Assembly: GCA_963070105.1 (NCBI GenBank) | Contig: OY718808.1 | Coordinates: forward strand, 744,001-808,000 | DNA: 64,000 nt | Source: Litomosoides sigmodontis | Taxonomy: Eukaryota > Nematoda > Chromadorea > Rhabditida > Onchocercidae | Direction of reading: 5' to 3' | The notes under the pieces: generated by a model | The model's database searches: none | Told to the model about the DNA's origin: nothing | What the model saw: only the letters and a program-made list of their open reading frames with translations | Shown: one piece after another, positions 21,874 to 32,417 of the stretch | How the letters are laid out: every line of letters starts with the position of its first letter | Numbering within the stretch: position 1 is the stretch's first letter | Made by a program: the position numbers and the translations under genes

Positions 21874-23733
21874 CCTGAATTTCAATAAACTTTGGCGGAA
21901 ATTATCAAATATTCTATCGCTGCTTTCAGGTTACAATTTAATTTTGACTTATTAATTCTTTCATCTGCTCAAACAAAACATCACGATTAATTAATAATTG
22001 GGTGGGAGAGACCATCTATTTAAGATTTAAACAGACATCGTAAATTTAAGTTAGAGATAGGCGTGAAATGGAAATGATCGATTAATTACTAATGTTAAGT
22101 ATTGGCTAATGAGATTTCAATTTTTTTCATGATTGTTGCAATTTTTCCGAAAAATTATTAGAAATCCCTGAATCAATCAATGCATTATATCTGGTCATTG
22201 TAACTTATTTCGTCATTTTACCACCAAAGAAAGAATCTGAAAAATGACTTCTCATTTATTTGCAAGTGAAGTGGGAAATATGAAATTATCTTCCGCTAAA
22301 ATTTCACTTAAATTAAAAAGGCTTTTTAAAGGGAAAGGCGATGAAACAAACATAAATAGCAATTAGCGATCATATTTGGTCAAAGTGAAGAGATGCAAAT
22401 AATTTGTGGTAATTGAGTAAGTGGAAAAAATCAAATAGTAAAAAGTAACAAGGTACAATATTTCGGCTAAGTTACGAAAGTAGCAAAGACACATTGCTAT
22501 TTATAACTTTTTTCGAATTTTAAAAAATTGATAAATGAAGTGAAAGTAAAGCAGAAAGGTATTTTGACAAAAAAAATTGAAAGCAAAGAGAAATGTGATA
22601 TACGAAAATAACGTTTTCTACGATTTGGTTTGTTTAATTTAAATACTAGTTGATGATGTATGGATTATTTAAGTGGCTGTAGTGTTCGGATGTTTAAATG
22701 AGGGAGAGCTGTCACGATTAGCAAACTTTAGAGCAAATTAAATTTATAGTAAAATTGATTCAAACTAAGGCAGCCAGCAAATGACTGTGAAGCGAAACAA
22801 CGATTTGGCTCATTAAAATTTCTTATGCAAAAATATAAAAAAAAAAATAGAGCTTACTAAATAAAATTCAAATAAAGTGAGCCATTTATTGTAAGTCAAG
22901 TTTTATTCAAGATAGCTTGCGCCTTTGTTTATTTATTAGCGTTTCAATAGTTGCATGAAAACATTGAGCATTTCTAAAGTTGAAATTTAATTTTAAATCA
23001 GACGCATAGACGCACTCAGAAGCGCGGATACCAACTTATTTTGTTACTCAAAAGTATTAATTTCGCAATTAAAATATAATTACTGCGAACGTACAGTCAC
23101 TGCATACTGCACTTGACACTACGATATTTGAGCTGTTGAGATAGTTGTCTGAAAAGAAACTTCTGAATTTATCACTGACTGCTTTTTTTGTGTCATTCAA
23201 TTAACTATTTCATTCTAATTTTATTTTTTGTTATTGTTTTGCTGCTTATTGATTGAAGTGGAAATTCTTGTTCCTTTCAGCATTTTCAGTTCAATTTTTG
23301 GAATTTTTTAAAATTTCAGAAAATTTTTAGGCCAATAGTTATATGAGTCCTCGGGAATGAGTATTTAAGTGCTCAAAAATACTGGCAAAAAAAGTTCCTA
23401 GCACGCCAGCACTTTTTGTTGTCATGAAAATTTGAAATTAATAATTTCCTTGCTTTTCCATTATTATAGCTCTAGTCTGAGAGGACCTACTCCTTCCACA
23501 TGTTCTTCTCATTATCTCAAACAGTTATTTGATTAATTGTTGCCGATCGGTGGAATGGATAACCTAATTCATTATGACCTGAATGGAATACAATTAGATC
23601 GCACGAAAATACGACAAGATGGCCGTGTCAAAAATTCTGCGATTCCCTTCGGCTTCCTTGACCTCTCTCTGTAATTCATTCTATTTCACTGTTTATTTTC
23701 ACCCACCTCCTTCATCTTACCGATCGCTGCTTA
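21874..23733. promoter_or_regulatory. Divergent intergenic region
   Basis: It holds the upstream regions of the minus-strand secreted protein and the plus-strand sugar transporter. It is AT-rich with no supported exon. A spliced-leader acceptor for the secreted protein (aaattcag) sits at 21875-21882. Confidence 0.5.
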
Positions 23734-25669
23734 ATGATGCTGCTTATTGACGACGGACACAATGATTCACTGTACAAATTTTCTGGCATCTGCTTGCTTA
23801 TTGTTCAACAAACATGGTGAATTTCTTCAAAATATATTTTAGAAATTTTTTTGAATTCAAAGAAAAAAAAAGGAATTTTCACTCTTGCAATATGTGTTAA
23901 AATTAATTTAATACCGATAAAAAGAATTGTGTGTGCGGCTTGATATTAAATTATCAAGTAATTTTTGTTGCTCTTTTTAGTCTTTAGATGTTAGTTGTTT
24001 TTTTTTTGTTTAAAAATTATAATTCATTTATTCAGTCACCATTACAGTATGCCATTGTTAACTTACTCAACACGATATCGCATATCGAACGAGAGATTTC
24101 ATACGACAGTAACTGTATTTATTGGAGAATTAGTGAAATTTCTCACCGCTTCACTCATAATTATTTTTAGCGAAGCATCATTTAGAAAGTAATTATTTCG
24201 CCAACATTAAAGAAGCATCCAATTTTTGTATTAAAATAATTTGACAACTTAAGAGAACTGCTTTAAACAAAAGATTACTTGGTTGCGTGCAAGTTGTCAT
24301 AGATGAAATTGCAGGTATGTTGCGTCGTCCTACGATATCATTACGGGAAATTACAGTGAAACGCTTAAACTATGCGTGATAGCCGTGATTTACGCACTTC
24401 AAAATAACTTGTATTACATTGCATTTACACATTTGGAACCAACGACGTATTGTGTAGGTTTTTCAAATCCTTCGATGCGATGCTAATTTGCAGGAATTTT
24501 GTGGAAGAGGAAAATGCTGCATTTGGTAACTTCTCGTTCCTTGCGGAACTCTCATCATCTAGCCTGTCGAATAACCTTAGCTTAAGTAAGTAAGCTGATC
24601 AATATCGCTATCAGAGTGCTTCTTGTGTGACAGTCCCCATCAAATATTCAAATATCATTGCTCGTAGTCATTCAAACAACAATTAGGACTTTTATCGGAT
24701 CACGTCGCCGCAACTTTTAATCTCACCTATGAACCATGACTTCAGTCTTCCGTCTGCTTGCAAAGCGATAAAACTTTGAGAAGAAACGCCTGTGTATGTT
24801 TATGAAAATGAAAATAAATTCGGAATTTAATTTAAAAAGATAAAGAAAGCAGATGAGAGGATAAGGAAGCAGACGGATAGATCAATTAACGGCAAATAAC
24901 ATTCCTTTTCTTCAGCTCACTTATTACTGTAAAAATAAATTCAATTCATTAATTTTAAGTTTCAGTTTCAAATTTCAGTTGGTTCATCAAATTAAGATAT
25001 TTATTACTGCTTTAATGCTTTGGATAATGCTTGATCATCATCTTTCGTGGCAGCAATGGTTTGCACTGATATTGTTAGCTGCCGGAATAGCCGATATTCA
25101 AATAGAGCACGTTCCGGCTAACCGAATTCCTGAAGTTAATCAAAAACCTTTGTTTGGATTTATAGCTGTTGTTACAATGTGTTTCACATCTGCATTTGCT
25201 AGTATGTCCTCCTTTAATTAATTGATTAGTTATCCAACATTCACTGCTTGTGCTACAAATGCTCCTCAGCAACAGTTCACCAATTTCATCATATTTTGAA
25301 CAAAAAAGGAAGAGGAAGTTTTGTTCAAAAAAAAAAAACGAAAAGGCTAAAACTGTGAAGAAGCCGAAGTTACAGGTGTTTATCTGGAAAAAGTGCTGAA
25401 ACGAAGTTCGGCAAATATTTGGTTGCAAAACGTTCGTCTTGCCCTACTTGGCATACCAATTAATTGTTTGTCAATTTGGATCTGCGATTATGCAGCAATT
25501 AAGAGAGGTCAGTGATTCCGCTAATTTCCCTCTCTCCTCACTTCCACTTCCGATCGAAGTGGCGTGAAATCCCTGTAGAACGCATCATTGATCGATTGCT
25601 ATTGGAAAAGTTAATTTTATATTGCCTACTACTACTGCCTACTATATAAGTAAATAATATTAGATAATG

Positions 25670-25722
<53 letters not shown>

Positions 25723-26418
25723 GCTTAAAATGACGTATTGTAGTGAATTGTTGTTCGTCGTCGATAACGTAATGTAAAGGCATTCATCCACTGCAACACC
25801 CACTTTTCATTTCAAACTTGAAAAACTAAAACAAAATTCATATTGATCATTCACTGAATTTACACTTCGATACCTACTTTGTCTATGCAAATTACTGGCT
25901 GTTGCTGGCTTCTTTTTTCATGAAATAAAGTTATGAAAAGTTGCAGATGGAGCATTCCGCGGATTCGACGCATTGGTGTGGACGTTAATTTTGATGAATT
26001 CAGCTGGCGGACTGTTAATTTCTGTTGTTATCAAATATGCTGATAATATTGCAAAAACCTACGCGCAAGTAAACAACTCATCCACCACTCATCGTTTATT
26101 TCATATTTTTAATTTGTTTCATTGCAAATAATTGCTTGATATTTCACTGTAGCTGATAGCAAAGAAAACAGTGATGGAAATTACTGTAACAAGCGCACTT
26201 TGCAATTGTGTCACGTGCGCCATTTCCGGAAGTGGAAGAGGAGAAGATTTGCAGTAGTAGGTAGGATTTGCTTTCAGAGTGCATCGGTGTTTGGCGCAAC
26301 GATCGGCTCCTGGATTTTGTTCAATTTCATGCCACCGTCGCCGCTCTACTGCTTGGGTGGTATTGCAATTGTGATATCAGTTATCCTTTACAATTCATAT
26401 CCTCACAAGAATCATTAG
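23734..26418 (+). CDS. SLC35A-type Golgi nucleotide-sugar transporter
   Basis: Seven in-phase exons: 23734-23816, 24048-24188, 24315-24453, 24979-25201, 25376-25507, 25947-26068, 26278-26418, giving 326 residues against about 325 for human SLC35A3. It is a multipass Golgi membrane antiporter family exchanging a nucleotide sugar (UDP-GlcNAc or UDP-Gal are likeliest) for the nucleoside monophosphate. Landmarks in order: LYKFSGICLLIVQQT (first helix), ERFHTTVTVFIGELVKFL, ETLKLCVIAVIYALQNNLYY, the helix after TTYCLVHQIKIF, TSAFASVYLEKVLKRSS and VVIKYADNIAKTYAQ. The YALQNNLYY and KYADNI motifs are typical of SLC35A2/A3. C. elegans has several paralogues (SRF-3 among them), so substrate and exact orthologue cannot be fixed here. 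The start is the first of two adjacent ATGs; a spliced-leader acceptor is not obvious. Confidence 0.93.
25673..25720. repeat. (CA)n microsatellite, 24 units
   Basis: A pure CA dinucleotide run in the intron between exons 25376-25507 and 25947-26068 of the sugar transporter. Confidence 0.97.
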
Positions 26419-26532
26419 CCATTAGCCTGAAAAAGCTCATTTTAATCAAAGCATGAGAAATGAGAGGTGTGCTATGTGAACAAAGAAAAGTTCAGTTAAG
26501 GTGATTGAGTAGACACTAAATTGCAAGGATAG

Positions 26533-26565
<33 letters not shown>
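26533..26565. repeat. (GA)n microsatellite
   Basis: A short purine dinucleotide run just downstream of the transporter stop codon, probably in or near its 3' UTR. Confidence 0.93.
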
Positions 26566-26570
<5 letters not shown>

Positions 26571-27651
26571 ATGATGCATCCGTCCATTATACACACTTAA
26601 GCTGTTTACTTCAGAAAAGATACGCAGTACGATCCAGCTGGAAATCACGTAAATCTGACGTTTAGCACTGATTTGATGAAATATTGAACTTATTTGAAAT
26701 GAAACAATTACTTTGATTATTGGAAATTTAATGCTCTCAACATCCTTCATGTCTTTCACCTTATCCACACTGCCTTCTTCTTTTGTTTGCTACTTTTTTT
26801 ACATCGAAATAGCGAAGAATATCAGCAGTGACTGCTGCTGTTGTAGACATGGCGGTAAAGGCTTTCACATTGTTAAGTGCACTTTTGAAAATTGAATTCC
26901 ATGGAGTTTCATGTCAGTATTTCTCTAACATCTGAAATGTTCCGCAATTCAGGAGACTAGCTCTGCTAGTCGCATTGAGAACTGTTTTTCTCGCAGCATC
27001 ACATGTGCAATATGGCAAAAATGAATTTTCAAATAAATTGAAATATGTTCTGTGAGAAACTGTTTCTCAGGTGCTTGTTTCACATCTCCTCGACGGATAT
27101 TGTGCTTGCAGATAATGTGTAACGTACGCTGCGTTGGTATACCAAAATCTGGAAGAATTTGATTGAAAAATTATGAAATAGCAGAGTTAGTAACGGTAGA
27201 AAAGAGGAAAGCCTGAGCTCTCGAGGTACTTAGCAATTGGGCAATGGTTGCTATCGCTGTAGGTTTTTTTAAGCACTTCACGTGCGTTTATAGCTCCTTC
27301 TACGCACGTCTAAACACTCGTGTCCCCGTCATAATACACTTATTGTTCCGCTTATACCAGATTGTGACGCTGCAAAATGCTTCATCAATCTTGAAATTGA
27401 AATCAATACGTGTATATTTATGTATGTGTGTGTGCGTGATGTGTATGGGAGTGTGTAAAGCAGATGTTGCGAGTACTGCGTGCGTGGGTGTACGTGGTGT
27501 TTTTCTGGTTAATTCAAATGATGAAAGAGAAAATGTTTAAGAATTGAACCTTAGTTTTGGTTCAAAATGTACAAAAACAGATGGTATATCGTGGGTAGCT
27601 TCGCAGACGTTTAAGTTGTTTCGATAGGTGCCGTGGAAAAGAAAATAGGTA

Positions 27652-27945
27652 ATGAAGAGAGCTTTAAAGATTCTTTTTTTCAACACTAATCGCTCCTTAA
27701 TTATTTCAGTGTTTTGTTTTAAATTTCAATACTTTAATGACGTTCGTTTTTCATTTTTTCTCACGTGGATGAAAGCAACTGTATTCACTGTAGTTCCCAT
27801 CCCTACGCATAAGAATTATTCGTTAGCAAAATTTACGTTGTTTGAGTTATCCGTGATAAGGTATGATTATCCACCACGGAGAAATGGATCTTTTATGCAA
27901 CGAATACCTAAATTGGTGCCGGATGTTTTGAATTCGTTGAAATGA
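27652..27945 (+). CDS. Doubtful 97-codon open frame directly upstream of COQ6
   Basis: The frame starts with an ATG at 27652 and stops 32 bases before the COQ6 start. Its second half, from an internal ATG, has non-simple composition (RYDYPPRRNGSF, QRIPKLVPDVLNSLK), while its first half is Phe-rich like translated AT noise. No family is recognised. A TTTGTAG acceptor at about 27954-27960 lies between its stop and COQ6, so it may simply be outron sequence. Chance is a real possibility, as other frames of this length in the window are clearly not genes. Confidence 0.2.
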   Translation: MKRALKILFFNTNRSLIISVFCFKFQYFNDVRFSFFLTWMKATVFTVVPIPTHKNYSLAKFTLFELSVIRYDYPPRRNGSFMQRIPKLVPDVLNSLK

Positions 27946-27953
27946 ATGAAATA

Positions 27954-27960
27954 TTTGTAG
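27954..27960 (+). other. Probable spliced-leader acceptor for COQ6
   Basis: tatttgtag is followed 17 bases later by the COQ6 ATG at 27978, with no coding exon needed upstream. It is inferred to be the trans-splice site. Confidence 0.5.
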
Positions 27961-27977
27961 GGAATTGCACCGATTGG

Positions 27978-30900
27978 ATGGCATCAATGATATCGCGAAT
28001 TTGTTCAGTAACACGATGTTCATGCAGCACTACAACACCAGCATTTGGTTCCTTTTACGATATCATCATAATTGGTGGTGGAATGGTTGGCAGTGCAATG
28101 GCCTGTGCTCTTGGTTAGTTGTATGAATTGGTGAACACTTATTTTTTGTGCTGAAGCAATGTAATTCATCAAATTTAAAATGAGAAGAGGTACTCAAACA
28201 TCGAAGTGGAAAGGAGGGAGAGGAGACGAACCATTTTGCTTTGCAAATATTGTTAAAATAGAAATATCGGAACAATAATTTATATAGTTCGAAAACGTAG
28301 CACTGTTGTCGCTCACATGTTGAACATTATTATGTTCATTTAGGATCGAACAAACATTTCAAATCGAAAAAAGTACTTGTGCTGGATTCAGCAGAAATCA
28401 AATCGCCAACAAAAAATTCGCCATATGGAAACCGAGTAACTGCAGTATCACCTCCGTCTGTATTACTTTTTCAAAGTATGGTTGGCTCACGTATTTTTTT
28501 AAAAATTTTTTCCCATTTCTAAAATTGCAAGTTTCTTCTCGTAATGTAATAAACTTTCAGAATTGGGGATTTGGAATGATCTTGTGGATCTGAGAGTGAA
28601 ACGAGTTGATAGACTTCAGGTTTGAAATGAAAGTACCAATTTCTTTATAAGAATCAGCGTATTGATTTAAGCTTCGCAAGTTGAACCTCCAGTTGATTAT
28701 AACTATGTATCAACCATCACTGGTTGTTGCATAGTTGTAATCGAACGGAGTTTGAGAGCAACTTTTTTTTAGTTTCTTTAACTGGCATGAAAAGTGTAAT
28801 TCGGAGTTCATTTTTACATAAAACTGATTGCTAAATAAAAAAACTACAGATTAATATATGTGTAGGTTATGGATAGCTGTTCGCGCTCATGGATAAAATT
28901 CGCCCAACCGGATGCAACCAGCGAAGTTGCCTATATGATCGAAAACAATGCAATCACTGGATTTCTTTCAAATCGCATCAAAGCAAATTGCCCGAATGTT
29001 ACAATAAGGACAAAAGCAAAAGTAGTTCATTGTAGGTATGATTGCAGGCCGAGAAGGTTTTTTCTTGAAGGAACAATTTTCGAATGTATGGAAAGCTTAT
29101 ATACTAACATTACAAATTGTTTGTTCAATCAGAGTTTTTTTCAGTAATCCATCTGGTCTAGATGAATTTGCTACAGTTGTACTCGATGATGGAACAAAAT
29201 TGCAAACTTCTCTTATCGTTAGCATTTGCGAAATTCTTAAATTTATAACATTCTACTTTATTTGCTAATTTAAAAGCAAAAAGGAAAACTGCGTTGGTTT
29301 TACTGACGTTTTTCCTTTGTTATAAATACGTTAATGAAAGCACTATTGAGTAGGCTTGCAATTTAGACATTTGAATTGCGAAGAGGAACTTATGTATTTG
29401 TGTGTTTGCTAAATAATACAGAGAATTAAAGATTTTAGATTGGTGCCGATGGTGCTAGAAGCATGGTGAGAGATATGCTTAAGTTCAGGTATACTTCGTG
29501 GGGATATGGACAATCTGCAGTGGTTGCAAATCTCCATGTACAAGCTGTTAGTTTATCTATTTTTTTTTTATATGTGGAAGTTCCAAACCACCATATTTCT
29601 TCTTCAAGAATGAAGCTAATATTTCATCTCACTAACTTTGTTCTTTATTTCCCCCATCTACAATATTTCAGTCTGTTCAGCATGGGATTAACTCTTCATG
29701 CTTGGACGTAGTTTTTTTTATAATCAGCCAATTATCACCACTTAAGTTTGTGTATATTTGCCCTGTCGCTTAGTCTCATTTTCCATTGCAAAATCTGTTG
29801 TACGAAGTAAAACAGTTGCTTTCAATAATTCATTTGATAAATCACGTCCTAATTTTTTTTACTCATTTGAAAGTTTCATATTTTTATTATTTCTAAATTG
29901 AATGGCGAAATTGCAGTAGAATGACTTTCATAGACTTCGTCACAAATTACGACGTATGCACTATTTAATAATATGGCTGCATTTCAGACGGAAAATAACT
30001 GTGTTGCTTGGGAAAGATTTACGCCAAGTGGTCCTGTGGCTCTTCTACCACTTGCTGAGAACATAAGTTCAGTAACATGGTCAACAAGTACAGAGCATGC
30101 CGAAAAATTGCTCTCATTACCGCCAGAAGAATTTGTTAATGAGCTCAATGAATTCTTGGTAAATTTGTCTGTTCGAATTCGTAGAACTCTTGTTCTCGAT
30201 TTATTTTTTGGTTCTGCGATTTTAAGTGCTATTTTCTGCAATCGACCATTAATGACAGTATTAGCAGCTAAATCAGAAAAAACATAACTCCCATAAATTT
30301 TGTTGTAATTTTAATAATAAGTTATGCAGAAACGTTCTGATTTAGTAGAATTTTGAAACTGATATCTCTCATGAAATATTTTATAGAACAAACACATCTC
30401 CGTGGAGATCATACATTGCATGAATTGCGAAATGTGTGCCATAATTTTAAATTACTAAGCTTAAGGAGATCTTAATGATTAATGGATGTTTGTTTTGATA
30501 AATTTCTTACTTTCTCTGCTAAAGATAAATTTTTCAGACCACTGATATTCACCAAAATTCCATAACAAATCAGTTTTTATCAGTAACGGAGCAAGTGTTG
30601 AAAGGAGTATTTTCCTTAAGTGAGAAGCCGGAAATTCAATTTCCTACAGTTATATCCTTATACGAAGGTACTCGTGCAGGATTCCCGTTGGCTTTTGGAC
30701 ATTGTTACAGTTATGTTATGCCAAGAGTCGCGCTGATCGGGTTAATTTTTCTTTGCATATATTGAAACATATAAATTTAATAAGCCGTCAAAAAATTTAA
30801 TGGCTTTTTAGAGATGCCGCACATCGCACTCATCCCTTGGCTGGACAAGGAGTTAATCTAGGATGGAGTGACGTGAAAATATTGCTGTGTTGCTTGGAAC

Positions 30901-31420
30901 AATGTGTAATCGATGGCGGTGATTTAGGTAAATCAATTTTTCAAATTGTTTGATTCTTATCTGAAACAAATTATAATTTCGCAAACACTTCAGGTTCGCT
31001 TACATATTTGTCTGATTATGATACGCATGCACAGCGGCGGAATGTACCTGTGCAAGTGATATGCGACTGGTTGAATAGGCTTTATTTGGCGAAGAGCACG
31101 CCACTAATTCTTATGCGTTCCTTTGGTCTTAATATGGTTGATAGATTCACACCTTTAAAAGTATGTTGTACTTTCTTTAATTGTTCTGGAAGTTTGTTAT
31201 TGATATCGCAGTATCTCCCAGATATATCATTTAGATTAATGTAGGTATCCCTCATTACTTCAACAGCAAAGCATCTCCCGGAATGTTCTACTTTTTCAAT
31301 TTTTGTCGACAAATATTCACTGATAATTTGCTTGTTGTTCATTACGTTATGTTTTGATTATTTCATCTTATTTTTGTCAAAAAGTTACAGGACCTTATTG
31401 TTTACCGGACATCAACATAA
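27978..31420 (+). CDS. coq-6: Ubiquinone biosynthesis flavin monooxygenase COQ6
   Basis: Eleven in-phase exons: 27978-28113, 28344-28475, 28561-28619, 28866-29035, 29145-29217, 29439-29546, 29988-30158, 30538-30740, 30812-30927, 30994-31160, 31391-31420, giving 454 residues (human 468). COQ6 is the mitochondrial FAD enzyme that hydroxylates the quinone head-group precursor at C5, acting in the inner-membrane CoQ synthome. Residues 1-25 are Ser/Thr/Arg/Cys-rich without acid, as in a mitochondrial presequence. FAD motifs are all present: [20 protein letters not shown] (Rossmann), [12 protein letters not shown] (DG motif) and [18 protein letters not shown] (GD motif). [13 protein letters not shown] matches the human WNYDQSAVVATLH segment. 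In nematodes the same pathway also feeds rhodoquinone. No defect is seen, so it should be functional. Confidence 0.97.
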
Positions 31421-32078
31421 CCAACACTACTGAACAGGCAAACAGTATGGACAATTGCACACAAACAGCAATAACAGTAGAAGCAGTAGCGGTGTAATGG
31501 CAATTATCTTTAGCCAGCAGGCAATTCAGATTTTAGGAAGTTTTTAAATATGTATGAGATTAGTTCCGATTAATATTTTAATCACACAGTCAATTTTTTG
31601 TCCAATGTTGTGAAAATGCTTATGTTAAAATATACGTACTTAGTGGTTGTTTAAACACTTAAAAAAATTACCGATACTAACTAAGCTTCCAAGGTATAGG
31701 GTTTTGAAAGGTGGTATTCGAGATTATCTTCTAAGCCAATAAAGCAATAAAGTAGTAGGCAATTTTCAAGAAATTGTTGGAAACTGTCAAGAAAATTAAC
31801 AAACAATGGAAAAGCAAAGCATGTGGATGTATGTGGGAAAGTGTGTATACTATTTGTTCGCTTGCATTATCGATTGCGCACTGTTGCTCGTCAGTTAATG
31901 GTTATAAATCTGTGATATAGGGCAATTCAGTAACAAAAAACAAAAGACATAAATAGCCTCTCATAAAGGGTTAGAAACCAATACAGAACTACCGTTTCAA
32001 ATATAGCATTAGCATCGTATTTGAAAGGTTTCCCTTTTTCCATTTTTGTCCATTTCAGGCGTATTAGATTTCATTATT
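31421..32078. other. COQ6 3' flank
   Basis: It contains overlapping AATAAAG motifs at about 31739-31752 that could serve as the COQ6 poly(A) signal, then AT-rich sequence up to the acceptor of the mini-gene. No other feature is seen. Confidence 0.45.
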
Positions 32079-32417
32079 ATGAAATTATTATCATCAATTG
32101 AAAGAGGTTAATTTAGAGCACGGATTAACCCTCGCGTTTTAGCTGGTTCTCAGCGTCTTATTTATGTAGATATTTTGCGTCAGATTTCTTTAAACGGTTG
32201 TAACATTGTTGACTTGAGATAATTTGTGTTTAAATACTGATTAAAACTACTACTTATCTGTTCTTGCATTAAACTTCTGATTTTGTTTCCTCCAGAGGAC
32301 GCAAAGCATACTAGGAAATATTATTTGACACTTGAAATAGCTCTTTTGGAAATGAATGATGTGGAGAAGGCACTAACAACATTGGAAATAGCAATCGAAA
32401 TACTCATCATAACATAA
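32079..32417 (+). CDS. Mini-gene: 49-residue TPR-hairpin-like protein
   Basis: A strong acceptor tccatttcag (32050-32059) is followed after 19 bases by an ATG. Exon 1 (32079-32106) encodes MKLLSSIER and ends with one base before gttaat; exon 2 (32296-32417) follows tttcctccag, continues in the correct phase and ends in TAA. The product is only 49 residues. Its core KYYLTLEIALLEMNDVEKAL followed by TTLEIAIEI has the helix-turn-helix spacing of one TPR motif (small residue, Leu, Gly/Asn-type turn, Ala-Leu). The combination of leader acceptor, phase-matched intron and helical bias makes chance less likely than for the other small frames. It could also be a remnant of a larger TPR gene. Function is unknown; no enzyme or domain can be claimed from one hairpin. 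Confidence 0.45.

Larger units (their letters stand above)
26419..27977. other. Intergenic region between transporter and COQ6
   Basis: Both neighbours are on the plus strand. It holds a GA microsatellite, a TG-rich patch at about 27423-27460 and an open frame of 97 codons (27652-27945) ending just before COQ6, listed separately. The remainder looks like UTR and promoter sequence. Confidence 0.5.

Noticed and set aside
27244..27540. 98-codon plus-strand frame with CMCVCVMCMGVC
   Set aside because: The Cys/Val pattern is a translation of the TG-rich simple repeat at about 27423-27460.
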